In this document: piece after piece, positions 26,340-40,400 of the stretch | How positions within the stretch are numbered: position 1 is the stretch's first letter | Layout: each line of letters opens with the position of its first letter | From: Promerops cafer | Taxonomy: Eukaryota > Chordata > Aves > Passeriformes > Nectariniidae | Length of the DNA stretch: 64,000 nucleotides | Direction: 5' to 3' | Assembly: GCA_013398275.1 (NCBI GenBank) | Contig: VZSE01011443.1 | Coordinates: forward strand, 434,001-498,000 | Program-made: the position numbers and the translations under genes | Notes under the pieces: generated by a model | Database searches by the model: none | What the model was told of the DNA's origin: nothing | Seen by the model: only the letters and a program-made list of their open reading frames with translations

Positions 26340-26585
26340 TTGTCTGAAGTACTCCACCCAATTAGCAGGTGTTGATCCAATTCGGAAAGGCGGGGTGTAA
26401 TCTGATTTCTCCAGGAGACAGGTGATTACTCCACCCAGATGGAAGAGATAGATGAGAGAGACTCCTTAGATCTAGGCTGTGGTTGCAACTTAAATTGCTG
26501 CTGGGCTTGGTGAGACTGCCTGAGCTGAAACCCAACATTAGTGTTCATTCCTTTGCTAATAAAGCTGTGCTCATATTGTGGGGCA
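26340..26585 (+). mobile_element. Candidate solo LTR-like block (uncertain)
   Basis: This block differs in composition from its surroundings and has features seen in avian endogenous-retrovirus LTRs. It has a run of mixed-composition sequence ('ggcggggtgtaatctgattt', 'gattactccacccagatgga'), then 'ttgctgctgggcttggtgag', an AATAAA at 26558-26563 close to the right end, and a terminal GGGGCA. I could not establish a matching TG start, target-site duplication or internal retroviral genes, so both borders are approximate. It may instead be another repeat type or unique sequence. Confidence 0.3.
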
Positions 26586-28013
26586 AGTTTACTCTATAGA
26601 ACAAAAGAGATTTTTAAAAGTTGCAGTCAGAAAAGAACTGGCTTCTTCTTGACCTCAAAGCTTCCCAATATTTTGAGTGATTTCTAAAATACTCTTCCTT
26701 AAATAAATTTATTCTGTACTGTAAGAAGTGCATAATGCTGAAAAACATAACAGTTCAAAATAAAGGAAGATTGCTTGAACTCATGGAAAGTTTTCATGTA
26801 CAGCAGTCATCCTACAAAAACCCCTGCAAAACCCAAAAACCCACTTGTTTGCTGGACTGCATCCACAGAAGACTTTGGTTTGTCTCATTAACTGTGCATT
26901 AATCAGATGTTAAAAAAAAAAAAAAAATGACATAGTCATTAAATCAGGTATTTCGTGCTGAAGCCTTTTCTTGGCATCCCTCTAGCTGTTCACAGATCTG
27001 GAAAATTTATTATATGCGTCTTCTGAATGAAAATTTCAGGGCTTGAAACATGTCTTGTAGTTTGAACATACTGAATGCAGAGAAAGTTATAGAAATTTTA
27101 CTTGCAAAGATCACTAGGTCAAATGGTTAGTGCTAAGGACAAAGGTTTAGAGGTCTGGTGTGTCAAGGAAGGCATCTACAAAGCATGGCTTCTAATGACT
27201 TCTTTTAATGGCTTCTGGATTAAGATTGTTTTCAGGACAGACCCTAGGGAATATTGCACCCAGCTCAGCTACCTCCATGCTCAGCCTTAGTGGTAAACCC
27301 TGGGCCGAATGACCAAATACCAGTAGTGACCCAGATTTGCAGGTGGGTAGGTAGAGAGGCCAGGAGACATCTTGTGTTTTGCCCTCACTAGCACAAAGGC
27401 AGAACCAGAGAAGCTTTCCATCTGCTCTGCAAGTGTGCTGACATTCCAACTGTTTGCTAATATGGTCTGCAGTTTTGTGGCTTGAAGGAATCAGGATCTA
27501 TCTGCCTTTTTTTTTTTGGCTGGCTTTTTTTAATCATCTACTTTCTTCACTTCTCTTTTCTTGTCTTGATGCTTTAATGGTTTAAATTCATGCAGACATC
27601 CTGCAACTTGAGTAAATTATACACTTTAAATATTCTCAAGAACTCTTGTCATATCAAAAAATCAGACAGATAACAGGCATAACTTAATTGGAAAGATAAC
27701 TGGAAGCACAGTAATCTGTACTAAGCAACCAAAAACGTGTTATCAACCCTCATCAGTCTGAAATTTCTCAGGGCATATCTTGTCAGCAGAGGAAAATTTA
27801 GGTATGAAACTAATCAGTGGATCCTGTGCAATGCTGGCAGTGGTCACCATGCCTAAGAGTGGAGTCATTTATGACATCTCCAAAGGAGTCAGATCCCCCA
27901 AATCGCAATTCCATATAAAGTCCTGTAGATCACAGCACTGCATAAAGGCCACTGAATCTGGGGATCTGTTAGCTTTGAAAAATTAGGCATAATCTTGGTT
28001 TGTATTGGATTTC

Positions 28014-28016
<3 letters not shown>

Positions 28017-28058
<42 letters not shown>
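28017..28058. repeat. (GT)n microsatellite, about 21 units
   Basis: This is a pure dinucleotide run, entered by TTCTGC and followed by GAGATAAAATG. It is likely length-polymorphic. Confidence 0.97.
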
Positions 28059-28059
<1 letters not shown>

Positions 28060-31000
28060 ATAAAATGCCTGCTGCTTGTAAGGCTTTGAAAAATGGGGGA
28101 TGTACCTACCAAGAACTAAGTTAATAGAGACCCTTTCTGTAACACAGACCCCAATACTTCAACTGCTCAGCTTGCTTCACTCAGCACTGCAGACTAGCTT
28201 TTTCAGAGGTTTAGACTATAAAACATTGATCCTGCTAATTGCAAGAAACAATAATGACATAAAGGGGATGTAAATGATGGTATTGATCACAGCTGCAAGG
28301 GGTACACAGTCATAAATCACAGTTTGCAAATGTTTTCATGCCAGATGTCCTCCCCCACTCTAAAATCATGCACCTGCCTATACCGGTTCAGCTGGAAGGT
28401 TATCTTATGGAGTACAGGTGCCATGCAGGATTTCCCCACCCATTAGGGCGTGCACACAGCTCCCAGTACCTGGGGACTTTCCTGTTCCTGGCAGCATTAA
28501 CACAATAGCTTTGCAGCACTGTTGCCAACCAGCTTACTCCCATAAAATAAAATTTTAAAAGACCATTTCATTTTAACAGGACTCAAATAATTTGCTTTGT
28601 TCACTGCTTATTCTGGGCCTGTTTAAGCCAACTGTTCACTTGGACCAGTATTTTTCCAAATGTTACTGTAATAAAGAGGGACACAGCAATAATTTTAAAA
28701 TAATGTTACTGCATTTTACAAAATCTTGCACCCAAACAAGAGGAGCTGTGAAAGCACACATGATGCAGAGCTCACCCTGAAGAGGCCTCCTCGCCCGTGC
28801 TTACTGACATGTTGAAGTCTTTCCTGGGTCTAGCTGAGAATCCATCATCTGTGTACATGGCAATCACACATATATTTATTGCACTAACACTACAGAAATA
28901 TTTTCCTTGAAACAATGCTGCTCCATGCTGAAAAAGATATCTGCCAGTACCAACTGAAGTGATGGCAGCTGGGAGTAGCCCACTAGCAAAAGAGAGAAGT
29001 TAAAAAGCTCCCTGATAAGTCCAGAACATCTTTCAGCAGTGTGATAAATTTGAATGACAGCAGTAATATTGAGGATTACTTACTCTCCATGGATATCCCT
29101 GACCTCATCACTTGAAAATTCGACTAATTGGACAGAAGAAGGAAAAAAAAAGTAAACATAATAATTAACCTCATGCATGGGACTTTATGTGAAACCTGTC
29201 CATCCATTTTGACTTAAGACACAAAACATGTATTTATTTTGCTTGTCCAGCTGTTAGATGATAGTTCTAAATCCTCTTGTCCATCCAGTTCAGACAAAAT
29301 CTTATGATATTTTAATCACTTGGCTATGTGGGAAGACTGATACAAAGGAAGAATGTATTACTGGGTCTGATGCTTATCTGGATTAAATCAGCAGAAAAGT
29401 GTTGAAGCTAATGTAAAGGATCATTTAGCCTTCTACTTATAACCCTGCATAATCTGGCCATTTGCATTTGCTGCAGTATCTGAGAAGCAGTATGGACATC
29501 ACTATTGGTTTAAAAAAAATGAAACCACTTTCTTAAAATAAGGAGAAAAATCTGGATATTAGTTAGTCACAGGGACTTACCCTTCAGCTTGAAAAGATGT
29601 CATTAAAACATCTTCGCTGCATTAGTAATCCAGATCAACGGATGTAACTTCCAGGCTTCTGGAGGAGAGATAATTACTGGAAACTCAAAAAAACCCACCT
29701 AAATTCTGTTTTAATTTTCATACACAGAGCAGATGTTTTGACAGATGGATGGACTTTATTTTTGTAACTGTCCGGGAAAAGTCTGCATAACACAGCCTAA
29801 TCAGTGTTACATATCTTTACTGTTTGTTTTTCAATCTTTCTGCATTTGGCTCTTATTCTTTTGGTTGCAGACATTTTCTTTGTAATTTATTTTTTCAGGC
29901 TAATCTCTCTCAGCATAAGCCCTTCTATCAACTTGATATATAAATATTAGAAAACTCTTAAAAATAAATCTGCATGTTTGGTTTGTAAGTCAGATACATT
30001 GATCTTCATATAGTGGGTGCCTTTCTAGAAAACCTAATTAACACTTTATCTCCTCTTCAAGACAGGCTCTCTGCCCTTATAGCTGCTATAGTATTTGGAA
30101 TTAAAATTTTGAGTTAAGATACCTGCCCAGACACACTGGATCTCTTTGACTTTAATTCACACACTGAATGTAAGTGACAGTCTAGTAATCTCTTAACTTG
30201 TTTTACAAGTAGGGCTTTAGCACAGGAGATTTTGCAGCTGAGTTGGTGCTGTGGCTGCGTTACCATAGTGTGATGCAAACTCTTTTAGCCACTTCTGTTT
30301 CAATAAATCATCAGCGTGGAACTGAGGATCTGAACCCCACAGCTTCCTCAATCTAGTCTAGAGGAAGTGCAAACACGTTTATGATACCTGGAGTTCAATC
30401 CTTTTTCTCACTCAGGTATGCCCAGTGAACTTCTGGGGCTCGTTCCCTCAGGTGGCCAAACGTACCTTTAACTCCCAGATGCAAGGTAGAATGGCTTCAG
30501 CTGGATGCCTTGGTGCACTTCTGCACCAAACTTACCCCAGGAAACCCTGTAGGAGCTGCCTGGGCTTTGGTGAAGGTTATGGTCCACATTCCTTCAAACA
30601 AAGAAACAAACTGGATTGTGCCCGAGGTTTGTGGTGACTGCTTCAGCTGCTGCACCTGCCCCCATTTCTTTGACCATACTTTTCAGGATGTTGGCAATCA
30701 TGCCATCACAACTGTTTGCAGACACAGATTCAGCAGTCATATACATAAAAAAGTAGCTATCTAAAGAAGCTCTCTGTGTCAGAAAAGAGAGAGGAGAACC
30801 TTGCAGGCTGTGCTAGAAGGTCTCAGGTGTGATGTAGGGATTTAGTTTCTTGGATTTTAAGACAGCAGCACTTCTGTACTATAAGGCCAAAGACTGTATA
30901 AGACTATTTGGCTGTAAGGCCAAAGGCAGAACCTACAGCTCTTGTGGAAACCTTAGAGCATTTATTGAAATATAAATGAAGATTAATCCTCTCCAGGGGT

Positions 31001-31639
31001 ATGTAGATGAATGAATGGGTATTTTTGAGGATTGCAGCAACTCCCACATGATATACCTCATTTTCCCTTTGAATATCTACTTCAATCATTCTATGCCATA
31101 TGCAAGCACTTATGCTTTCTGCTCTATGTATGTATATATAAACTCAAGTTTTAGGGCATAAACCAGTGTTTAGCTTCATATAGACAAGAAAGGTTTCCTA
31201 ATATTAAGCTACTCACCATAATGAACAAGATTATTGGGAGCAAGAATTTATAATGACTCACTGTGATGATCCCAGTGCTCCTCTTCTTTAACATTTATTT
31301 TCATAACCCATCCAAGTAATACTTTCCTGCCTACAGAGAACTTTTCAAACCTTGCATTCATTTTCATTCACATTATTAGGCTAAAAGTATTTAAACTCCC
31401 ACAACACCCTGCTCTCGTGTTTGAAGAAAAAACTTATTTCCACATAGAAAAGAACTTTTTAAAGTCTGATTTTCTTTCTTCATCTGTTTTATTTGAAAAA
31501 GAACAATATCCGAAGGGTATGGATATGTCCAGAATATATTCCCTTTGAACAACATCCCTTTCTTGAGGAAAATAAAAATGAATACAAAAGCACTGGGCGG
31601 CTTAACTCACATGCAGGCACAGTGTTGAACTTCCCTGAG

Positions 31640-32110
31640 AATTTGTTCCTTACAGCTTCTGCCTCTGGGTTACCTCCTTTTCCTCTGGTGGATGCTTTCT
31701 CCTGTCTGCTGTATTTTCTGAGACACTGCATGCCTTTTGTTGTCTTTGTCTCCCTTCCAGTGCCTTACACTCTGCAGTCATGCAGTGAAATGCCTTGTCC
31801 TGCTGGCACAGAGCTCCACACCAACAATATAGGGCTAGCCTGGGGGTCTGGCAGGGGGAGACACTGATGCCAAGTGGGACAAGCCCAGTTGGAGACGCCC
31901 AAGCCATTCCAGGCCTCCAGCCAAGGGGGGCTGGGGAGCTGCTTTGGAGTCGAGTTGCTGTAGCCACCAGTGTTGGGACCAGCAGAGCTGCCTGCCAGGT
32001 CTCACAACCGATGGGGCCTGAATCCACTAAAGCAGTTGTCCTGTGAGGGCAGGAATGGGGAAACAGAACGGCACAGGGGGTCAGTCACCCACGTCTCACA
32101 CAGTGGCAGA
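31640..32110. other. GC-richer patch inside an AT-rich intron
   Basis: The stretch is visibly richer in G and C than the flanks, with long open frames on both strands (31493-31867 and 31795-32046 on +, 31650-32027 on -). Such overlapping frames are expected from low stop-codon density in GC-rich DNA. Few CpG dinucleotides are seen, so it does not look like a CpG-island promoter. I do not recognise a protein in any frame. Confidence 0.4.
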
Positions 32111-33154
32111 CCCAAATTGCATTCAGTGCACACACACGTTCCCTGATCTCTTCTGTGTCACACCCATGTGCTGAGATTTAGAGTCTCTGCAAATCATTCA
32201 AAGCTGTTGAAGTTGGTTTATTACAGGTTTGTGGGAAACTATTTTGTCCCAGAGTCACATAAACCAGGAAACCCCAGTATTCACCAAAGCAAACTCTTGC
32301 TAAGTTCAGAATATCAAAGGACCAGATACGACATTTCCACACATAATGGTGTACCTGTGCAGCTGTGCCTGAGCTCAGTCAGACAAGGGAAGGAGTCTGA
32401 GATGGAAATCAATGTGCCTGTTGCTATTGTTCCAGGGAGAATAGCACCGTCTCCCAGGCAGGGCAGAAACTTCACTTTGAACTTCCTGAGTTGACAAGGG
32501 CTTAAATCAGAACTGTAACTTTACTTTGATGTCATTTATTGTAGTTTAATACCCCTCTTTATTTATTTTTTTACTACCATGTAAAATATATAAAGAAACC
32601 TAATCTGGTAGAGAGGTGTATGAGAATTTACTGAATAGACCTTAATGGTTCCTTTATGCAGCTATAAAACAGAGGGGAGCTATAAGAGCAGTCTGAACTG
32701 GACTAGCAACTTTAAATGTTACATAAATTTATTCGTCATAGGCAAAGGTTTATTGCTGTAGGTACTTACCTTCCCCATTGGTTAACTAGGTTGTGTATTT
32801 CTCAGACATCTAAGGTAAAAAACGCCCTGTACAAGGAGTTTGGAGAGCTTGAAAAGAGGGATGAATAAACTTAATCTGCTTTTGGAAATACATTGTAAAT
32901 TTGAAGTCACTTGACTGATATTTACTCATTTACACTCCTATCAGTCCTGAACACTGGATGTTCAAACATGGCTATGATAGGGTTAACCCACCTTCTCCCA
33001 CAGGCTGATCTGGAATAATTCAGTGAAGGTGGTGATAGAACTTTTCTTAATTTCATCCGCGGAAGTCAAAGAAAACTCCTACCCCTAACCTAAGTAGGGT
33101 TTTTTCACCCCACCTTTACAGCATCAGCTATCTAATGCCTTCGTGCTGTGTGTG

Positions 33155-33318
33155 ACAGATGAGCAGCTGAACAGTCTCAGGGGCTTGGAGAAGGGTGTTA
33201 ATAACACCAGGGCCGTGTGTTCAGTCCCCTGTGGGCCATTCAGTGAGGAGCTGTGCTTGATGATCCTTGTGGGTCCCCTCCAACTCAGAATATTCTGTGA
33301 TTATGTGATTCTGAGTGC
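33155..33318 (+). mobile_element. tRNA-Ile-derived SINE with CR1-type tail (TguSINE1-like)
   Basis: The left half is a decayed tRNA-Ile(AAU): anticodon stem GGTG/CACC (33194-33197 and 33205-33208) around the 7-base loop TTAATAA, with anticodon AAT at 33200-33202. A T-arm/B-box remnant GTTCAGTCCCC at 33219-33229 is followed by GGGCCATTC. The right half is a CR1 3' tail: 'ttgatgatccttgtgggtcc', 'caactcagaatattctgtga', then TTATGTGATTCTG. This tRNA-Ile head plus CR1 tail is the architecture of TguSINE1, described from zebra finch and relatives. The A-box side is heavily diverged, so the left border is approximate. It is a relic, not a working tRNA. Confidence 0.75.
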
Positions 33319-35492
33319 ATATACAGTCACAGGTGGTGTGTTGCTGTAAATCAGAATAATTCCTCTGAAATCAGTACAATTTATTCACGCTGGCTGTAGG
33401 TCCAGCCCATCCACTCACAGCATTTTGTCTGTGGCCACCAGTCTCTAACACTTCATGTTCTCCAGGTAGGTAATTTTAAAAGTTTTAGTAAAGGGTAGTA
33501 GTAGACCGTAAAGACATTTTTAAAATCATGATACATTGAACCTGACAAGGCAAAGCACTGTCCTAGTGAAACAGTGTCATCTTTATATCAGGCCAGATAC
33601 AATTCTTCAGTGAGAAACTTCTGATTTATTTAATAATGCACACACATCGTTGCTCAATTTTAAATTATGTGGAGTCAAAGTCAGATGCTCCATCTGAAAC
33701 ACAGAATGTCAGAATTTAAGAAAGGATCTATTTCAATTTTGTTAATGTTACATGAATTTGGGGTATTTGCCCATTTTACTCTTGCAGGCATTGAATTTTT
33801 AATACACTTGCATGGGTTTTCCATTTTTATTTTACTTAAAGCAGCAAAGAACAACAGCATTAATAAAAATATAGAAACATATTTTTTTATGATTTATGCC
33901 CAGTATTCGCTTAGTGCTCTACCATATGACAGTGGAAAGCAGTCTGTGGATAAATATAAATATAATAAATGTATGCTGATGCTTATACTTGTGTGTGGGA
34001 AGAATAAGAATGGATCAGAAATGGATCAGAAATTGTGTGTGTTTTCATTAAGAAAGGTCAGAATGGAAAGAATTAAGAGTAACATCGATCTCTATTTCTT
34101 TCAATTTCCTGTTGGATTACCTTAACTATCTCTATGTTTTCTCTTCCATCTCTGTTGAAAAGATAAGTTAACAGCGGTAAGTCAGGGATGCAGTAAGATT
34201 CTGGATGCTTTTCTCTGGGTGCTCTTTCTAATACGTTGCCATTATCTGTCATGCAAATACACAATAAAATTGTGAGAGCAGTGTCATTCCAGCACAGTCC
34301 TTTGTGTGAGGCAGGGAATCAGTGTTTCATCTGTGTAAGTTCATTGCTTTTCCCTGTGGAGGCCTAAGGCATGCCTCAAACTGAACATGCATTTTCCTGG
34401 CAGAGCCTTTATTTTGTGTTTGGGAGTATCTGGTTTAATTAGCAAGGAAGTTAGAGAGAGGGAGGATACCAGTCAAGGAGAGTTCTCTGGGTGCAGTAGC
34501 TCAGGTGGTGTTTGCATGGGCCTTGGTCTACTTGGAAAGGTAGAATTGAGCACAGTACCAAAAAGGTCATCAAATATGCAGAGAAAAATTTCCCTCATAT
34601 TAAACACAGACTTTACTGGAAATACTTAATTTAATTGTTCTCATTTTCCTTCTGTTTGAAATCCATTTTTTTCAATTGTCTCAGTAGACTGACTTATTTC
34701 ATTTCTATGTTAGACCTGATTGAAATAAAAATATTAAACAAATGGAAAAAGTTGTTATCTTGACTATGCATTTTAATAACATTAGACATTAATAATGACA
34801 GTTTTGTTAACAGATAACAGATAATGTTTGTACTAGGGACTGTTAGTGTTGCTATTAAGCTTTTATTTGCTGGGATTTAAAATAACTTATGATGATTAAT
34901 TTACTTAGGAAGAAAACATAAAGTCCAAGTCTTGCAAAGCTTGTATTCTAGGGGCTGTCAATGATTGTATGGAAGTTTAACATATGTATTCATACGTGTA
35001 AGGCTGGCCAGTAGATACAGGCAGTGGGAGTGAGGCAGCATTCATATGATTGAATTGATTAAAAAAGCTATATCAATGATTTGGTTTTCATCAACTCCTT
35101 CCATCTGGCCCATTTTTCTTCTAATTGTTACTTAATTGAATACAAGCAAACAGTTGATCCATTTTTCTTCATTATTTCATTCTGACACATTTCTATAAAT
35201 GGGTTTTGTCTTACAAACACAGCAATAGCATAAATTACAAAGATGAAGCATGTCTGAAACAAAAATTAGGATTTTTTTTCTGTAATCTTTTCTTCAGGGT
35301 TGGATGCTTTATTAAATAGCAACCAAAGATATTTAAATGAGAAATTAAATCAGGCTATTTATTAAATGCTTAGCAGTAAAAAATCTTCTGAACAGCATGA
35401 AATGATCACATTTTACAAGTCTGTTCATTCAGCCATATATCTCTAACACAGAAGCGCTCCCATTAGTAAGAATCACTGAATTAACTCTATGA

Positions 35493-35777
<285 letters not shown>

Positions 35778-37375
35778 TGAATCAGGTGCTGATGTGCTGA
35801 TTGATAAATCACAGCAGTATCTCTAACTCTTCTCCCCTGCACAGCATCTCTTCCCCAGGGGCTGAAATAAGTATAAGTAAGCCCATTCTACCTGGCTCAT
35901 GAAGTTAAATAGCACTCTTTTTTTTTATAACTGGGACAAATACCAGGTATAAGAGGGGTAGTTCAGCCACTGTGTTTATTCTGGGCCCAACACTGTCTTA
36001 AGTTTCCTCCCAGTCAGTACAGTCTGACACCACCTCAGCTTTCTACCAGCTGAGAACTAAAATAATGTTATACCTTCATAAATTCCCCCTTCTCAGATTT
36101 GTCCTAACACACTGACAGTTTTTCATATGTCACCTAGGTTTTGTTTCCTTAGTTTTTTGTGAAAAATAAATCACTCTCTTTTCGCCCATTTCTTTAATCT
36201 CTTGCTGATTTTTGCTTAGTATTGCAGAATTCTTGCAGTAGCTCTTGTACCATTTTGTCAGTGATCATCATAACTAAATAGATAAGCAGAATTTTCCCCG
36301 GTAAAAAGCAGAATCACTCACAGGAAGTCATGGGACTAGGCTGGTTTTCTTGGCTGAAGATTTGACTAGAATGTCTCTGTGCTGCCCTTCAATACTTTTT
36401 CTCTCCAGAGCAGCCTATCTCTTATTTTTCTGTGAGTATGAAATATAAATTATTCTCCTTTACTGTGTTTTCTGTCTGGCTTACCTGAGTATTGCTCAAT
36501 GGACTCTTTCAGTTTAGCAGTCAGACTTCTGATGTGCTTTCAGCATTTATGGATGTTTTACTAGTGAATCCATAATTGTGTTACTTGTAGCTTCTGTGAT
36601 TTTCAAAAAAACAGCTCTTTCAAGTTACCTTATGCTTTTGCAATTCAGGTTTGCAGATTTCCTGGAAAATAAAGACATCATTGTTGAATGAATGATGACT
36701 ATTTCTTCTCATAGAAAAATTAACAGAGCCTTTGAGTGTTGACTTCATAGTCTGGGAACTATTTTTCCCTATGAAAATGTCTTTTGATATTTGAAACATA
36801 AATCTTTAAAATGTTCTAAGAACAAGGTTTTGAAGGGATTAGGGAGCTGCGGAGCAGAAAGGGTTTTGTTCATATTCTTTAATGCTTTATTACAATGCAT
36901 TCTTGGCAATTAGTGATTGTCTCTTGACCACACACAGTATGTCATTGCTTACTGCATTAAACAGATTCTCTGCCTCCTGAGATCCATTTGGGAATTGGTA
37001 GACATATTAATTAACTCTAGTTCCATAAGATATGTGTCAGTCAATCCTTGGCTATCTGCCAAGGGAATCTATCTGCACAGAGATAGCTCGTATGAGGTCA
37101 TTTAGTTCTACATTTGGCTGTTTTATTGCTGTACCATAAAACTAACACACACTTTATCAAGGATTTATAGAAAGGATGATCAGAGATGAGAGGCCAGATC
37201 TAACCTTGGTTTAGCATTCTGGGTTTTTAAAGTCTTGAATCAGTGATGTGTTTGGCCCTGGAGTGAAAGAGGAGTCTTGTTTTAGCTTATTTTTAGCAGT
37301 CCCTAACTATAAAGAAAATCTAAATTTTTGGGGGGCATATTTGGTTTCTTTTTGTTTTTTTTTTTTTTTTCGTTT

Positions 37376-37403
37376 NNNNNNNNNNNNNNNNNNNNNNNNN
37401 NNN
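37376..37403. other. Assembly gap (28 N) between homopolymers
   Basis: The gap is entered by a T-rich run ending CGTTT and left by seven G and then long T runs to 37448. The flanks are near-pure T with G interruptions, so sequencing failure at a homopolymer is the likely cause. True length and content are unknown. Confidence 0.98.
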
Positions 37404-40400
37404 GGGGGGGGTTTTTTTTTGTTTTTTTTTTTTTTTTTTTTTTTTTTTGTTTATGCAGTAAGTTTGTAAGTCTGCTTCAGCCTGAATCATTCTCATGATC
37501 CTTGGTTTCATCTTCTCAAATGAGGGAAATCAGGAGTGTGTTTATCTGAATTTCCTCGGACACCGTTGGCATTTGTTTTCCTTTTCATACTTAAGATATG
37601 AGTGAAATCATCTTCACCTGCCCTTCCAGTGGCACAAGTTTCTGTGTCCTCTGAATTGTTGTGCAGGAGGTTTTACTGCCTTTTCAGGTCAGATCTGCTC
37701 ATGTGGAGAGAAAGTGAGGCAGGCAGGATGCAGTGTACCCACCTCTTCTTGGGCTTTGACAAATCTAACAGTCAGCCTGGGTTCTGTCCCTTGAAAGGGT
37801 GCAAATCAGATGAAAATAAATTAATTTGTTAGATTGACAATGAAAAATAATCTGTCCTTTCTCTCAGCTAGAGCCTGCTCCTTCCTCTCCCATACTACCT
37901 AGCCAGGAATTTCAAATGTCCTTCTTCTGTGGGAGATGAGGAAGAGGAGGGTGCTTGATTGACAGTAGCTATTAGAGACACCATGGATGAGGGGGATACA
38001 ATCTTAACCCCTGCACCCCTGCACACTGCATCTGTGAGAGCCAGATGGTTTGTGTTCTCATGACAGACAGCAGCACTGGACGTGTCAAAGGGCCACTGCT
38101 TCCGTGTCATGTAGAGTTTATACCTCCCTAGCATACTAAAGAAGGTAACAGTATAAGCGAAGACAAGCAGTTGATTATGAGTTAAAAATTGCCATCTAAA
38201 ACACTTCCTGAAGATTTCTTTTCTGCGACAACACTTATGGAAAATTAACTGATTTCACCATCTGCTTATTTATTTTTCAAGCACTTACAGAGGTAAATGT
38301 GAGCTGATAGGGGAATAGTCAGGGAATGTACCTACTCTCTGACTGCTTGTTTATCTGAGCTCTGAATGTAACCCACCTGCCTGAATCCAAAGAAGAGGAA
38401 ATCAGTGTGTGCCAAACTGGAGAGGGTGAAGTGAAATTTAAAGAAAAGAGTGGCAAGTGATAGAGGAGACTCTGGAAGCAATTGGAGTAGGCTGTAGGAG
38501 TCTGGAACATGGTACAATTTTTATGACTGAGGAAAGGAAATAAATTGCTTAGTGTGACAGTCATAAAGTAATGGGAATACGAATTGTTATATCTGTTGAA
38601 TATGTCTTTCATATGAAGCAGTGTATCACAGCCCCATTCCATACCTGAAGAAAATAATTTCTGGTGATGGAACTAGGCAGGTTTAATTGAGTCTGATGAA
38701 GTACAGTATCAGAAGTAATAATAAAAAGCTAAAAGGATATGAATGGCATGCTGTGCATCTGATTAAAAATGATGTGCACAAATGTATACAACCTAATATG
38801 TTGTGAATTACACCGCAGTCTGAGGAGTGAAGCAGGCTAATCTTTGCTTAAATCCATTCCAGATGTGTAAGCAAATAACCACAGTATTTAGAGGGAAGAA
38901 TAAAGTTAATGTTTCAATAGGCTTTAAGCACGTAAGCCATGAGGAAGCAGGAAAGAACATATTTAGAGAGAACGTAGTGTGTGAATATGCAGAAAATACC
39001 CGAGGCCAGCCAAATTTAAAGCTTGATATCATCCATTTTATGTGCCTGAGTTTAGGGGAGATGACCTTACACAGACACCTACACAAACTTCAGGGATCTG
39101 GGGTTAGGCAATATGTGGCATTCTGTCCTCATAATGCAATATAATACAAGAAACCAATTACCAGAGACAAAACAAGAAAGTGATTAGTAAAGTTGTGTTT
39201 TGCACCCACTGACTTCTGAGGAAACAGTGCTAGATGGGTAGAAATGTTGTACTTAACGATTGCAAAATTAAACAAGTCAGATCTGTGCTTGAAAGGAACA
39301 AATCCAACTTCAGGGAGACACAGAGGTGCATTAAACCCCCTAGAAAATCACAACAGGATGCAGAATGCACCTGCCTATGCGTGCCTAAGCAGGGGGAAGG
39401 AGCTCTGCTCCCTTTCCCCGGGGCTCCCTTTGGGGTAGTTTGAGTGAACCAGCAGGGAACAGTCCTGTTTCAGTAAGAACAGGATTTTCCATTTACTTAA
39501 CGCTTACACACAGGTGGAGGTGTACAGAATGCCCTATAGTACCTTTTTTTTTTTTATTTTTAATGCTCAGACAGGCATTGCAAGAGCTTTACAAAATTGT
39601 TTGCCAGATCCTCAGCAGGAATACATTAGGGTTTCTTCAGCAGAGGTAAATCAATAGGTGCTGTCTGAAGAAATAACCCAGCTTCTTTTATTGTCTCCTA
39701 ATTCCAAATTTCTTGTCATTGTCCAACAGATTAAAACTCATTTTTAACTGCATGAACTTAAAAGATCTGGGGTTACTTTACTTGCAGGTTATTTCTCAAT
39801 CAATAAAGAAGGTTTAAATTCAGTTTAGATTTATGATGTACATAAAACATTAAGTTATTGCATATGAAGTTATATAATGTTACCACCTGTAACATATTTG
39901 CTTTTTCCGGACTCTGTGTATTTTAAAAATCTTTGGTTCAACTCATAAAATTTTGCTGAAATATACTTTCCACTCTTTTTTATCCCTTCTTTTCTTCATA
40001 TTAGAAGAGGTCTGTAGTGCATTTCCTAAGTAATGGACATCCTGTTCTGACACGTTTATGTATCTATCATTTTGTCTCTCTGTATATATTATATATATAG
40101 TGATGGAAGAGCATTTTTTTCCTGAAAGAATGACTTTGAAGAAACACATTAATTGAAGGATCAATGGTACTGCTGGTACTAAACATATTGTGTTTATCTA
40201 ATCTAAAAATTCAGGAAGAAACACTGAGTTCAGTAGTAGTAGATGTGGCATAAATTAACCTAACTTCATCAAAGACAGCAGACCTGTGTCAGTTTACGTC
40301 AGTCAAAATTCTGAGCTGTGGTTTTTAAGTGAAACATTAGAGCAAATGGTTTAAACTAAACTAACCTGAGGCTAGTTTTCTTTCCATTTAATTAACTATA

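Noticed and set aside
30420..30760. Two overlapping + strand frames, considered as a processed pseudogene
   Set aside because: None of the frames on either strand gave a protein I recognise, and there is no poly(A) tail or target-site duplication, so I could not support the call.
33190..33236. Functional tRNA-Ile gene
   Set aside because: The anticodon arm and B-box are recognisable, but the acceptor stem and A-box are decayed and a CR1 tail is fused to it, so it is a SINE.
33667..34125. 152-codon open frame rich in hydrophobic residues
   Set aside because: It lies between the SINE relic and AT-rich intron, has no family match I recognise, and its Ile/Lys/Asn/Phe content reflects AT-rich DNA.
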